Source: Manduca sexta
Lineage: Eukaryota; Arthropoda; Insecta; Lepidoptera; Sphingidae
DNA length: 64,000 bases
Direction of reading: 5' to 3'
NCBI RefSeq assembly: GCF_014839805.1
Contig: NC_051117.1
Span: 1,364,001-1,428,000, forward strand
Shown here: piece after piece, positions 1 to 10,520 of the stretch
Position numbering within the stretch: the first letter of the stretch is position 1
Layout: each line of letters begins with the position of its first letter
Notes under the pieces: generated by a model
What the model was told of the DNA's origin: nothing
The model's database searches: none
What the model saw: the letters and a program-made list of their open reading frames with translations, nothing else
Program-made: the position numbers and the translations under genes

Positions 1-135
1 CCGGCCTGTTGGAACCAGATATACACAGGATAATCTCGGATCGCAACACACTTACGTGGGCCACTATGGCGGGTCTTAAGACCTTGTGTACGGTGATGAC
101 TATCTGGGGAGATATAAAATATATTCTACAACAGC
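1..135 (+). repeat. Dispersed repeat family A, truncated at window edge
   Basis: This is the first of about ten copies of a roughly 240-bp interspersed repeat, recognised by the shared core CCGGCCTGTTGGAACC, then a stretch with ATACACAGG, then GTGGGCCACTATGGCGGG and a final TATAAAATATATTC. Other copies are near 6365, 9240, 17170, 18380, 23090, 31617, 38365, 40218 and 43280. Minus-strand copies end in TATAAAAAAG-like A-rich tails, and the 31617 copy is 5'-truncated, which suggests retroposition. No tRNA A/B boxes are seen. Confidence 0.75.
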
Positions 136-652
136 GAACTACCACTTTCTTACCTGCTGACTGGTGCATTGAATGCGATATCTAATATACTTAGTTATTA
201 CTGTCCTATTTTGTCATCAAAATTGGATCTATGTTAAGCAAACGCAGTTCCTGCTGATCCTGCAAATGTTATTTAAATGTTTTTTAACTATTCAACTATA
301 TTTTTAATTGCGAATACATTTTATGGTTCTTTATCGAATGAACTAGCTAGTGTATCATTGTCATAGTAATTTATCATCACGACGGGGTTCAAGGTGTGAA
401 CTCTGATAACGTATGAGAGGAGGCGTGATTGGTCGCTATTGTGACGCTGAATTTACGTATACATCAATGTTATAAAGGTTAATGAGTTTGTCTGTATTCA
501 ATTGAATTATTCTAAGCTCAATAGTAAAAGCAGTGCTTGTGAACTACTGCTTGGCGACAGAAATAGACTATTTTTTAACAGATTTACTAAATAGCAAATT
601 CGACACTTAAAAAAATTAAGGTGGAACTAATTTACTTCCTTTCTCATTCCAG
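136..652. other. Non-coding stretch, intron of transporter gene 1
   Basis: AT-rich sequence without a recognisable exon. The first transmembrane exon that paralogue 2 carries (20659-20794) has no counterpart here, so the 5' part of transporter gene 1 lies upstream of the window or is missing. The stretch ends in a pyrimidine-rich acceptor with AG at 651-652. Confidence 0.6.
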
Positions 653-1984
653 CTGCCATCCCTGGCTTCTCTCTCGTCGTTGGAAACTTCTTGGTGCCCT
701 CCATCATGTCAAGATACGGCAGAAAAATGGCAAACCTCATCAGCATCATTCCTCTGATCATCGGCTGGGTCTGCATAATTTTTGCGCAAGACGTCCTAAC
801 ACTGATGATAGCCAGGATCTTCCAAGGTCTCTGCATGGGCATGGCGACGTACCTCGGCTCCGTGCTGATCGGAGAATACTGCAGTCCGAAGAATAGAGGC
901 GCTTTCTTAATGACAATATCAATTTCTATAGCAGTATCGGTTCTTGTCGTCCACACTATGGGTTCCTACATCAGATGGCAGATTTCTGCACTAGTGTGTG
1001 GGCTCATTGCTCTTCTCGACTTATTCATTGTTATATGCTCGCCAGAATCTCCTAGCTGGTTAGCAGATCAAGGCAGATATGACGAATGCAGACGAGTCTT
1101 TAGATGGTTAAGAGGTAACCATGAAGAGGAAGAACTAAAAGGATGATAGAAGCCAGTATCATCATCAGAGAGTCGAAAGCAGAGGCCGATATTTCAGAAA
1201 CCTTCATCAAGAAGTTGAGAAGCAATATCGTCTACTTCAAAACGACGATACAAAGAAGGAGTTCTTCAAACCTATTTTTATTATGATCCATATTTATACC
1301 ATCGCCCAGTGGAGTGGCGTGAACATAGTTGTAACGTATGCTATAGATTTATTCCAAAGAATTGTTGGTCCCGATTGTAATATACCATTGTTGGTGATCA
1401 CGTTGGATGCCCATCGCATCATAGCTAATATCTTTGCAATATACATCATCAAGAAGGTAAAAAGACGAGTAATGCTGTTCACTACAGTTGGTATTAACTT
1501 ATTCGCCTTATTAGGTATAGCTGTATACACTTATTCCAAAGAAAACAGCCTACTAACCATCGATCATCCAATGATAGGCATCCTGTTAATTCACACTTTA
1601 ATGTTCGCGGTAGCTTCTGGCACATTATCATTATGTTTCATAATAGCTGGAGAGATATTTCCATTAGAATACAGAAGTTTAGCTGGCGGTATAAGCGTGC
1701 TGTTTTATTCAGCTAACATGTTTATAACTGTAAAGACGCTACCTCATTTGTTCAACGTTTTAGGTGTTCACGGAACATGCTGCATCAATGCTGCTGTAGT
1801 AGCTTACTGTTTGTTTGTAGCGTGGTGCTACCTTCCAGAGACCAAGGACAGGACTCTTCAGGATATTGAAGACGAGTTTAGAGGAAGACCGCTGACGGTT
1901 GAGGAGTTGAAGTCAGTGCAGTCACTGGCTTCGTGGAAGGCGTATAATACAGATAGACGGTGTAGCACACCGGTCGTTTTGTGA
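653..1984 (+). CDS. MFS sugar transporter, Tret1-like, paralogue 1 (5'-partial, two frameshifts)
   Basis: Predicted plasma-membrane facilitated transporter of trehalose or another sugar (MFS, sugar porter family). The exon starts in phase 1 after the AG at 651-652, as in paralogue 2, and encodes AAIPGFSLVVGNF. Visible family motifs are RYGRK (loop 2-3), EYCSPKNRGAF (loop 4-5), SPESPSWLADQGR (end of the N-terminal half), GEIFPLEYRS, and PETKDRTLQDIEDEF at the C terminus; several hydrophobic membrane segments lie between. The reading frame shifts twice by one missing base, near 1140 (A run before GGATGATAG) and near 1255 (AAAGAAGG), both in the central cytoplasmic loop. Outside these the protein aligns with paralogue 2 to the stop at 1982-1984. 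The usual QQxxGxN of helix 7 is here AQWSGVN. It is either a recently dead gene or a working gene with assembly indels. The N-terminal exon is not in the window. Confidence 0.82.
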
Positions 1985-2033
1985 TAATAACTTTAAATGT
2001 GATAATTTTTACAATGCCGCCTTTTATAAAGAC

Positions 2034-2043
2034 AATAAATAAA
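2034..2043 (+). promoter_or_regulatory. Polyadenylation signal of transporter paralogue 1
   Basis: Two overlapping AATAAA hexamers (2034-2039 and 2038-2043) lie about 50 bases after the stop codon. The spacing fits a short 3' UTR. Confidence 0.65.
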
Positions 2044-2044
2044 G

Positions 2045-2562
2045 TATAAAATCAAAATGTTATGAGGGATCCAATGCATGCTAAATAGATTAAATTAAGC
2101 TTAATTTATAAAGAAAATTATGAATCAATATCTAAATTAATGATGTATGTGTTTCCATTGTGATGTTACAGGTATTTAACACTGCGATATTTTTGCTGTA
2201 TTTATATTTTATTCCTAAATATCATTGACGTAAGGCTAGGAAATACAATGTTTTTTAAGTTTTAATTGCCTTTTTATCAAGACCTCGTAAATAACAGTGC
2301 CACTTTGCTTCTACAGAGATAAGCAACGGTCTTATAAACTGATATTTATTTAAATAACTTTACTTAAAATGTGCATAAAATATATTTTTTTCCTTCTCGA
2401 TTTATGGGTGTAAAATATGTTAATTTTCCATTCTCGTAAATTGCGAACGATGCCATTAGTATTCTGAAGTATCAGCTAGTGTGGTTTAACATTGGTTCAA
2501 ACTGTCAACTAACCATTGTAAAGTTTGCCTCATTAGATCGATAGGTGGCGTTATCTACATCT
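2045..2562. other. AT-rich intergenic stretch
   Basis: No coding region, RNA gene or recognisable repeat boundary seen. It separates the transporter 3' end from a Helitron copy. Confidence 0.5.
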
Positions 2563-3062
2563 TCTATACTTATAATAAACCTGTAGAGAGGTCAATTCTG
2601 TACATGAAATATATTTCCAAAATAACTATCAGGGGGTGATTAGGGATCGATACTGATGCCAAAAATGCAATTAGTAAAATTTTTGTCTGTCTGTCTGTAT
2701 AACCGTTATAGAAACAAAAACTACTCGACGGATTTTAACGAAACTTGGTACAATAATTTTTCATACTCCTGAGCTGGTTATAGTATACTTTTCATCACGC
2801 TACAATTAATAGGAGCAGAGCAGTGAAGGGAAATGTTGGGAAAACGGGAGAAGTTACTCCATTTTTTAAGCTTCAGTCGCGTGTGCAACCTTAATGGTTT
2901 AAAGTTCCTTCGATTTCACCAGGATTCCATCATCAAACCCTGACCGGACAATCGGACCACCTGCATACTACCATACATTAAAAAAACATCCCGACAAATT
3001 GAGCACCTCCTCCATTTTTGAAGTCCGAAATCCACCCGGGCGAAGAAGCGGGCGGAAGCTAG
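2563..3062 (+). mobile_element. Non-autonomous Helitron, family 1, copy 1 (internally deleted)
   Basis: It begins TCTATACTTATAATAAA and ends in a GC-rich stretch (GGGCGAAG...GCGGGCGGAAG) followed by CTAG. This fits the Helitron pattern 5'-TC...hairpin-CTRR-3'. It is about 500 bp, against 838-868 bp in the copies at 27222 and 60251. The missing part is the interior between the sentence-like block ending near 2905 and the 3' block starting near 2908. It carries three GTCT units where the other copies carry 15 and 6. No Rep/Helicase coding capacity. Confidence 0.8.
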
Positions 3063-3224
3063 TTAACAAATATATTTTAATTAAACAGTTTTCTATGGTA
3101 ACCCTATGGGTTGCTGGTACCTACTTCTCAAGCAGTGTTCACAGATTCGGCTTTTGTTGCGCCTCGCCTCCTCCAAGGTTGAGTGACTTTTAGCCTACTT
3201 CAAATTTTTGTAGACTAGGCCCAC

Positions 3225-3580
3225 CATCGACTGCCTCTTACACAAATAAATTGGGATATGTATGTAGTTCCTTTTTTATTAACGCCTTCGTGGTTCGCCT
3301 TTTTGATATAATGTATTGCGCTGTCTCCATCATCAAATATGATACAGCTATGGTTTTCATAGAACAATTGGAGACGTAGAGTGCGGAGAAGTATTAACAG
3401 GGCTTCCGAGAAGAATGAAGGAATCCCTCCTAGCCGAATTTCGACCAACGGCTTTACGTGCTCACGTTTGAAAAACCCAGTCACAATTATTTTGGCTCGA
3501 CCGGGATTCGAACTCAGGACCTCAGCGCGGCAGTCGTATTTTGTACCGTGTACTTGCTACGCCACCGAGGCAGTCAGATC
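3225..3580 (-). repeat. tRNA-derived SINE (family B), minus strand
   Basis: Read on the minus strand, the right end has a tRNA-like head: a box A-like TGGCGTAGCAAG region near 3570 and a box B GTTCGAATCCC near 3500-3512. The body runs leftwards to about 3225. It has the SINE head shared with copies at 3630, 3875, 4735, 12585 and 37230. It is not a functional tRNA because no acceptor-stem pairing was found. Confidence 0.65.
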
Positions 3581-3629
3581 CGAGAAGACAGATATGGTTG
3601 TATAGTAGTCTACATTCAAATCTTTAATC

Positions 3630-3858
3630 CCCGAAGGGGGGGGTAGACAGAAGGCAACTGTTACACCCACCTCCCGCCGTGCGTATATTGCCCTATGCTG
3701 TGATAGGGACTAGTGTATCGCCATATCGGGCACAAATTTTAGACTTTGGGCTGATACTGAGTAGAAAAGCCCAATATCACTTTGCCCGACCGGGTATCGA
3801 ACCCTAGATCTTAGCACTGCAGCCGTACCGTAATACCACTACAACACCGAAGCAGTCA
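3630..3858 (-). repeat. tRNA-derived SINE (family B), minus strand, near full length
   Basis: It is the reverse complement of the copy at 4735-4965. It shares the blocks corresponding to CAGCCCAAAGTC, GCCCGATATGGCGATA and CCCCGAAGGGG, and has the tRNA-like head with a box B-like GGTTCGATACCC (minus) near 3795-3806. Two head-to-tail minus copies and a plus copy (3875) are crowded within 700 bp. Confidence 0.7.
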
Positions 3859-3874
3859 GTTTGCATATTATTAT

Positions 3875-3960
3875 AAAGTTGACTGCCTTAGTCGCATTTA
3901 CAAGTACGACTACTGCGCCGAGGTCCTGGGTTGGAATCCCGGGTAGGGCAAAAAAATATT
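3875..3960 (+). repeat. tRNA-derived SINE head (family B fragment)
   Basis: Plus-strand tRNA-like head with TGGGTTGGAATCCCGGG (degenerate box B) near 3928-3944. The body is missing; it runs into a family H fragment. Confidence 0.5.
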
Positions 3961-4029
3961 GTGATCTTGTTTTCATTGAACAAATTACTCAGTCTCAGCT
4001 TGGAGTCAGGAAGTTGGCGGTATGATACA

Positions 4030-4200
4030 CTAGTGCCTCGGAAAGCACGTAAAGCCGTTGGTCCTGCGCCTGATCTCTTCATTCATGTCGGATTGCGGTC
4101 TCACGGACTATGAGAGTGAAGGAACAGAGAGTGCACCTGTGTATTGCGCACACACTATAATATCTCCTGCGTACCTATCTTCAAAATTGATTTTTAAGAC
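4030..4200 (+). repeat. Dispersed repeat family H
   Basis: It shares GTAAAGCCGTTGGTCCTGCG, CTCACGGACTATGAGAGTGAA and GTGTATTGCGCACAC with copies at 19118-19290 and 30815-30960. It is probably a 3' fragment of a non-LTR retrotransposon; this is inferred only from its spread, as no coding part is visible. Confidence 0.6.
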
Positions 4201-4394
4201 AATTTGCATTTCCCGTCACTTATGGTACTCCGCTAAATATATGCAACCAATGCTCAAGGCCGTTTGCTCCCTTGATCTTAGAAGACTGTGACATATTGGA
4301 ACAAAAGTAGTGAAAGTTACGGAATATACTCAGACAAATACTTGAATACGTAATACCTATTTAGTATTCTAAACTGTTTTTATTAGAAACCTAA

Positions 4395-4615
4395 CATTGC
4401 ATAAACACATACATTACATCTTTTCCTTTTTTAAGGGTAGGCAGAAGTGTAACATCGTCATTCACCAGCCATCTTTTGACTTCACCCACATAACAAGGGG
4501 TAAGCCTGTCATGAAATGGATTCTAGATATTGTCTAGAAAAACCAACCCAACCCAGGGATCGAATTCGAGACCACAATACTACAATATTCCAATACAGCC
4601 ACGCCACGGAAGTCC
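4395..4615 (-). repeat. SINE-like repeat (family I), minus strand
   Basis: It contains a tRNA-like right end on the minus strand (box B-like GAATTCGATCCC near 4557-4569, then a box A-like GGCGTGGCTG) and a body with GGGTAGGCAGAAGTG. A related body is at 8580-8800 (GTAGGCAGAGGTGC). Confidence 0.5.
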
Positions 4616-4734
4616 TAAAATAGAATAGCATTTGCCCACTGCGGCATTTCAACTTTAATAACAGTCATGAAGGTTTTAAAACTTAAGCTAATAAGATATA
4701 ACCTTTACACAAAATTAAAAGATACATATCAATG

Positions 4735-4965
4735 ACTGTCTGGTGGCGTAGTTGTATTACGATACGACTGCAGTGCTGAGGTCTCGGATTCGATTCCCGG
4801 GTCAGCAGTAGCATAGAGTTTTCTTCTCAGTTTCAGCCCGGAGTCTGTGCCCGATATGGCGATAGGCTCGCCCCCCTATTACATCATGGGAATATACACA
4901 GCGGATTTGATCGCATTAACTGCGCCTCTGTCTATCTTTTCGGGGATTAACCACGTATGTGTATA
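4735..4965 (+). repeat. tRNA-derived SINE (family B), full-length plus copy
   Basis: The head reads TGGTGGCGTAGTTG (box A-like) and GGATTCGATTCCCGG (box B region). It is followed by TCTCAGTTTCAGCCCGGAGT, GCCCGATATGGCGATAGG and a 3' part with CTTTTCGGGGATTAA. The same body order occurs at 9505-9690 and 37230-37445, so this is the reference copy of the family in the window. Confidence 0.75.
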
Positions 4966-5084
4966 TAAATGTGTTATAATTAACTATGATCCTATATCAC
5001 AGCCACAGCTTCTGGATTCGGTATTTTAGTAAAAGATGTTTTTAGATCGAAAAGGCGGTATTATGTAATATATACAATATATGC

Positions 5085-5330
5085 CGTCAAACTGCAGTGT
5101 GTAGTCACTTTTATGTTACAGTTTGAAGGACATTGTAGCCAGTGTAACTACTGAACATAATAAGATTTAACATCTCATTTCTTAGGATGGCGAGCGGAGT
5201 GGAACACCAAACAATATTTGGTAATTTCAGGTGTTGCACGGAGTTTCTACAGTTCATGGGCGGTCGTATCGCTTACCATCACGCGAACGGTAAGCTCGTC
5301 TCGTCATTCAAAGCAATAAACAAGTAATAA
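5085..5330 (+). repeat. Dispersed repeat family G
   Basis: It shares CATTGTAGCCAGTGTAACTA, TCTTAGGATGGCGAGCG, GGCGGTCGTATCGCTTACCA and CTCGTCTCGTCATTCAAAGC with copies at 20840, 32290 (truncated), 37780 (diverged) and 41225. There is no coding capacity. It is probably a lepidopteran retrotransposon 3' portion or SINE. Confidence 0.65.
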
Positions 5331-6364
5331 TAATAACAATTTCGGCAATGATCGTTCAGAAACCGACAACATTGCGCTTACTTGTTTAAAACACGAGTTA
5401 TAGGCAAAGATAGCAACAAACATTCTGCCTTATATCGATGAATGGTTTAATAAAAAAAGGTATGGGGTTTGAAAAATGTTATATCACAATGTGATACTAA
5501 CTAAACCTTTCAGAATTCGTTTTATTGTCTATCATTTTGCCTGGGCTTGTAGTCCGATTTAATCTCAAGTATTGGCGGATAAGACTTATCAGAGAGTAGT
5601 CTAGAATAAGTTTATCCAAGATAAGAACTATAAGGCAAATGCAATTATAAAAAATTCTATTGCGCATAATAACTATAAAAATCGAACTTATTAATATTAA
5701 TGAGACATTTATTGATATTTATAATGTAAATATATTATTCATCAGACAGATTACATCTAGATTTTAATATTTACAATCGCGTTGTTTCATCAATCCTACC
5801 TCAATATGAATAATATTGTAAAATATGTTTAAATATTAAAATGACATCCGACTTCAGTTTCGGATTTTAAATTTATTAAGATTTAGTCGCATTCTACATG
5901 TTAGGATACTAAAGCTACTTTCATCAAAATAAAAAAAAAATCACCGACTACAGAAACACTTTAACAAATATTATACCAACCAATCGACCAGTACGACTGT
6001 CAACGACCGATTGTCACAACTGTTTTCTTTTTTTTTGTCTGACAATACGTTTGTTACACTGACAGAGCCGGCTTATACAAACACACCGGACTTTCGGGTG
6101 AGTGCTTTAAGCACTCGAAACCCTAACCGCGGTCTGTCAACGCTGTGTTTCTACAGCAAAATGTACAAATACCCTCACAAAAATATTTTATGCACATATT
6201 TTTAATAGATACTGATTTTAATTCAACAGCGTCTCGGCTGATATCGTTCTTTAGAACGAAATTAAATTGCATCTATTAGTAGAACCCTGAAACCATCTAT
6301 AGATCATGTATTGAGTGTAAAGTGAATAAATAAGTATCATTTTGAGCATTGTCTTAACATCCTG
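5331..6364. other. AT-rich non-coding stretch
   Basis: No supported gene or RNA. Short ORFs here lack codon structure and domains. No repeat boundary recognised. Confidence 0.5.
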
Positions 6365-6610
6365 GCTTAGCTGGTGATAGGATATATTTAATATCCGCTC
6401 GGATAGCGACCACCGTACACAACGTGTTAAAACCCTAGTGACCCACGTGAGTGTCGCGTTCCGGGATCAGCCTGTGTATATCCGGTTCCAACAGGCCGGT
6501 ATAACTGTGTCGATTGCCGAGAGGTAATCATCTCTGGTCAGTTGACATTTTATTGGACCCCACTCTCATCGTGTGCTGTGGGGTCATTTTGCCGGGTATA
6601 AAAAAGCCAA
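6365..6610 (-). repeat. Dispersed repeat family A, minus copy
   Basis: A complete minus copy, from GGATATATTTAATATCCGC through CGCGTTCCGGGATCAGCCTG and GGTTCCAACAGGCCGG to a TATAAAAAAG tail at about 6598. It includes the pair of TCGAC-type half-palindromes typical of the family. Confidence 0.75.
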
Positions 6611-7003
6611 TAGATTTATTCATAAATTAAATAAAAAGATGATTATGACATTCAAATGATGTCACAGACGTGTATTTAAATACTAGCTTTTGCTCGCGGC
6701 TCCGCCCGCGTTATAAAGTTTTCAAGCTAAAGTTTTCCGTTATAAAAATAGTAGTTTCCGGGAGCCTATGTTCTTCCCAGGGTCTCAAACTGTCTCCATA
6801 CCAAATTTCATCTTAATACGTTGGGTAGTTTTTGAGTTTAACACGTAACAGACAGATGCAGCGGGGACTTTGTTATATTATTTAGAACTTTTAAGTGAAA
6901 CAATCCCGTCATACATCATTGTTGCATAACTTTAACCGTTTACGCAGCGCAGGCAACGGAAGCTCTCAAAACTCATAATTTTCCCCGTTTTTGCAACATG
7001 TTT

Positions 7004-8110
7004 CATTACTGCTCCGCTCCTATTGGTCATAGCGTGACGATATATAACCTATAGCACTCCAGGAACAAAGGGCTATCTAAAAACAAAAAGAATTTTTCAG
7101 TTCAAACCGGTAGTTCCTGAGATTAGCCATTACTGCTCCGCTCCTATTGGTCATAGCGTGATGATATATAGCTTATAGCGGTTCACAAATAAAGGGCTAT
7201 CCAACACAAAACGAATTTTTCAGTTGAAACCGGTAGTTCCTAAGATTAGCCATTACTGCTCCGCTCCTATTGGTCATAGCGTGATGATATATAACTTTGA
7301 GCACTCCACAAACAAAGGACTATTCAACACAAAAATATTTTTCAGTTCTAATCGGTAGTTCCTGAGATTAGCCATTACTGCTCCGCTCCTATTGAATATA
7401 GCGTGATGATATATAGCCTATAGTACTCCACGAACAAAGGGCTATCCAATGCAAAAAGAATTTTTCAGTTTGGACCGGTAGTTCCTGAGATTAGCCATTA
7501 CTGCTCCGCTCCTATTGGGTATAGCGTGATGATATATAGCCTATAGCACTCCACGAACAAAGGGCTATCCAACGTAAAAAGAATTTTTCAGTTTGGATCG
7601 GTAGTTCCTGAGATTAGCCATTACTGCCCCGCTCCTATTGGGTATAGCGTGATGATATATAGCCTATAGCACTCCACGAACAAAGGGCTATCCAACGCAA
7701 AAAGAATTTTTCAGTTTGGATCGGTAGTTCCTGAGATTAGCCATTACTGCCCCGCTCCTATTGGGTATAGCGTGATGATATATAGCCTATAGCACTCCAC
7801 GAACAAAGGGCTATCCAACGTAAAAAGAATTTTTCAGTTTGGACCGGTAGTTCCTGAGATTAGCCATTACTGCCCCGCTCCTATTGGGTATAGCGTGATG
7901 ATATATAGCCTATAGCACTCCACGAACAAAGGGCTATCCAACGCAAAAAGAATTTTTCAGTTTGGACCGGTAGTTCCTGAGATTAGCCATTACTGCCCCG
8001 CTCCTATTGGGTATAGCGTGATGATATATAGCCTATAGCACTCCACGAACAAAGGGCTATCCAACGTAAAAAGAATTTTTCGGTTTGGACCGGTAGTTCC
8101 TGAGATTAGC
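7004..8110. repeat. Nine-copy tandem array, 122-124 bp unit
   Basis: Units begin at 7004, 7128, 7251, 7373, 7496, 7619, 7742, 7865 and 7988, each with CATTACTGCTCCGCTCCTAT or a near variant. The first three are diverged and the last five nearly identical. One site alternates GCAAAAAG/GTAAAAAG over units 4 to 9 (C,T,C,T,C,T), which indicates expansion in steps of two units (246 bp). Confidence 0.95.
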
Positions 8111-8116
8111 GCGTTC

Positions 8117-8160
8117 AAACAAACAAACAAACAAACAAACAAACAAACAAACAAACAAAC
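8117..8160. repeat. (CAAA)n microsatellite
   Basis: About eleven uninterrupted CAAA units directly after the tandem array, inside the Helitron. In other lepidopteran-type copies this position holds a short CAAACAAAC stretch. Confidence 0.95.
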
Positions 8161-8189
8161 TCTTCAGCTTTATATAATAGTATAGATAT

Positions 8190-8580
8190 AGATTTATATT
8201 ATTACTATCAAGTTCTGCAAAGGACGTGACTGTTGTTTGGAGGACTTAATTCTCATATTAGTATTTACACTTCACTTACATTATTTACCTTTAGGACAGG
8301 CTCATGGGCGCCGGGGAGCGGGTACACGTACACCCCCAGAAATAAATCACGAAATATATAAATCACTGAATTTTTATCTGCAACAATGGGATCTACCAAC
8401 CACAGATGTTCCTTATGATATAACATTTTTAAAAACCCGCGCGATTTGAATTTGTAAATTGATATTATAGTATAGTGCGTACGTGCAGATGCACCTCCCT
8501 AACACTAATCTTAGCGGCGCCCATTGACATGGCTATACATTCTTTCTAAGTACTGGAAAAATAACTGATTCGTATATTTG
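8190..8580. other. AT-rich non-coding stretch
   Basis: A 70-codon open frame at 8237-8449 has no recognisable domain. The stretch is otherwise featureless. Confidence 0.4.
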
Positions 8581-8800
8581 ACGGTCTAACACACATACAC
8601 GCAAATCACTCCTTTATCCCCAAACGTGTAGGCAGAGGTGCAAATAGAACAACTACTTTTCGCTATGTTCCATCCCATGATAGGTATGATATAACTTTTT
8701 GTCAGCCTATGCTACAAAAATAAATTTACCGAGAAAAGCCGGCTTACAAGACTCAAGCCTATCACCGGAGACCATGAAACCCACGCCACATTTCTAGGTC
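8580..8800 (-). repeat. SINE-like repeat (family I), diverged copy
   Basis: It shares the order GTAGGCAGAGGTGC, CCCATGATAGG and CCGAGAAAAGCC with the copy at 4395. The tRNA-like end is strongly decayed. Confidence 0.4.
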
Positions 8801-8975
8801 GGCTGTCGACCTTGATTATTTTTAAGCCTATGACATTTAAGCCATTATACTTATACCAGCAAATTAGAAAAAAAAACTTGATGTTGTTCACCTCGTTAAA
8901 ATCAATTGAACCGAAAAATAGTAAACACTAGTTTATCTTTATATATAGCTTCTTACAGAATAACGTGATATATTT

Positions 8976-9231
8976 GGGGCCGTTCAAATATTACTTAACG
9001 CAAGTTTTAAAGATTTTTGACCCCCCCCCCCCCCTCAAAAAGTTATGTAACTCTAAAATTCCATTTTTTTAAAGTACCGGAGAATGGCTAAAATACCTTT
9101 GTTATTGTTTTAAAATGAAAAATCCAATGTTACATAACGTGTTGTTGGAACCCCCCTCTCGCGCTTGTAACGCATCGTAACTAACAACAACTACCCTCCA
9201 AATTGCGTTACGTAATACTTGAAAGACCCCT
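8976..9231. mobile_element. MITE with terminal inverted repeats
   Basis: The left end GGGGCCGTTCAAATATTACT and right end ATTGCGTTACGTAATACTTG are imperfect inverted repeats about 22-25 bp long. The interior is non-coding and contains a 14-C homopolymer at about 9021-9034. Confidence 0.65.
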
Positions 9232-9239
9232 TTGCCTGT

Positions 9240-9475
9240 GGTAGGATATATTTTATATCCGCATGGATAGCGACCACCGTACGCAAGGTGTTAAAACCCG
9301 CCATAGTGACCAACATAAGTGTGTCGCGTTCCGGGATCAGCCTGTGTATATCCGGTTCCAGGCCGGCATAATTGGGTCGACTGTCGCAGGGTGTCTCTCG
9401 CCAGTCGACATTCTATTGGACTCCACTTACAAACAGATGGGGTCACTTTGCAGTGCGCGTATATAAAAAAGAAAA
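9240..9475 (-). repeat. Dispersed repeat family A, minus copy
   Basis: Near full length. Starts GGTAGGATATATTTTATATC, includes GTGTCGCGTTCCGGGATCAG, and ends TATATAAAAAAGAAAAAAT. Confidence 0.75.
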
Positions 9476-9504
9476 AATATTAGGTTCCGTAAATAGGTAT
9501 TTTA

Positions 9505-9695
9505 CGTTATTTGGGTTTTTCTGCTCAGTATCAGCCCGGAGTCTGGAATTTGTGCCCGATATGGCGATAGGCTCGCCCCCTATCACATCATGGGACGGAA
9601 CATACTTGGCGAAAAGTGGGTGCCCTAGTTGCGCCTCTGCATACCCCTTCGGGGATAAAATGCGTGATGTTATGTATGTTATGTTATGTAAATAG
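9505..9695 (+). repeat. SINE family B, 3' part only
   Basis: It has the body blocks CTCAGTATCAGCCCGGAGTC, GCCCGATATGGCGATAGGC and CCCTTCGGGGATAAAATG without the tRNA-like head. Its 5' side abuts the family A tail. Confidence 0.65.
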
Positions 9696-9735
9696 GTTCT
9701 TTGTGATCTTTTGCGTGTTTGTTTTTATAAAAAAT

Positions 9736-10340
9736 AGGGGTCATATTGACATTGCGGCAAAAATTAAACCTAATTCTCGGCTTTACTACAGCTAATTGTG
9801 CCAAAAGTATCTATAATTTATTTATTTATTTACAATATAGCACTTACATAATATGGTTTATTACTGAGTTAGGATGCGCATTAAGTTTAGAACTTGTAAC
9901 GCGTATCTTTTACAAACCAGTTACAGTAATTAAATTTGTCAGACTCGAAATCTCAAGGTTACAAAAAGTAAAGAAAACTAATAATAATAATAACTACAAA
10001 ATTCTCTATAAAGAATGAATTACTAAAGCGAAACAGCACGAATTTGCTATTTTCTGTTAACATCTAGAGAAATATAATATAACTGTAATCTCTTACTTAA
10101 AATTAATTACATAACCAAAATTGTTCAGATCAATAACGAATATTTTCGCCAATAATCCTGGTTATAGTGTTTTGATCTTTTAATCTCTTCGTAGTTTAGG
10201 GAATTTAGTGCATGTGTGTATTTTTGTCTGCAACTGATATTGCCATTGTGATGAATTCTCCTACAGTAGTATTAAGGGTTAAGTCGAGCAATTAAAATTA
10301 CTTTTTCATATATATTTTGTTCCAAACTTACACTTTAATA
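9736..10340. repeat. Dispersed repeat family L, diverged long copy
   Basis: It shares GGGGTCATATTGACATTGCG at the left and AACGAATATTTTCGCCAA plus ATCCTGGTTATAG with the copy at 50238-50541. The left terminal inverted repeat is recognisable but the right one is decayed. Confidence 0.5.
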
Positions 10341-10384
10341 TTTTACATCTACGTTTAGAGTAACTTATTGAAATATGTTACATT

Positions 10385-10520
10385 CAAGAAATCAAATAAG
10401 TAATAATAATAATAAACATTTATTGCAGACAACACATCAAGAATACAGTTTCACAAGAAAACATAAAAAGGCACCCGAAAATATATAACAAACACACGCT
10501 TCGTTAATTATTCTAAAATA
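10385..10520. repeat. Retroelement tail-like repeat
   Basis: TAATAATAATAATAAACATT is followed by TTATTGCAGACAACACATC. This type of sequence ends many insect non-LTR elements. No coding part is attached and the 5' limit is not clear. Confidence 0.35.

Larger units (their letters stand above)
6683..8186 (-). mobile_element. Non-autonomous Helitron, family 2, carrying a 123-bp tandem array
   Basis: Read on the minus strand it starts TCTATACTATTATATAAAGC (8186 leftward) and ends in a GC-rich hairpin (GCGGGCGGAGCCGCGAGC) plus CTAG at 6686-6683. The host bases are A before TC and T after CTAG, which is the Helitron A|T insertion signature. It is 1,504 bp long and has no Rep/Helicase coding. Inside are a (CAAA)n tract (8117-8160) and nine tandem units (7004-8110). 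Shorter relatives without the array are at 14340, 19025 and 33545. Confidence 0.85.

Noticed and set aside
621..956. Overlapping frames on both strands in transporter exon 1
   Set aside because: They are shadows of the transporter frame, which alone shows family motifs.
7004..8110. Regularly spaced repeats that could suggest a CRISPR array
   Set aside because: The units are 123 bp, contiguous and alike over their full length with no variable spacers. They lie in a eukaryotic Helitron.
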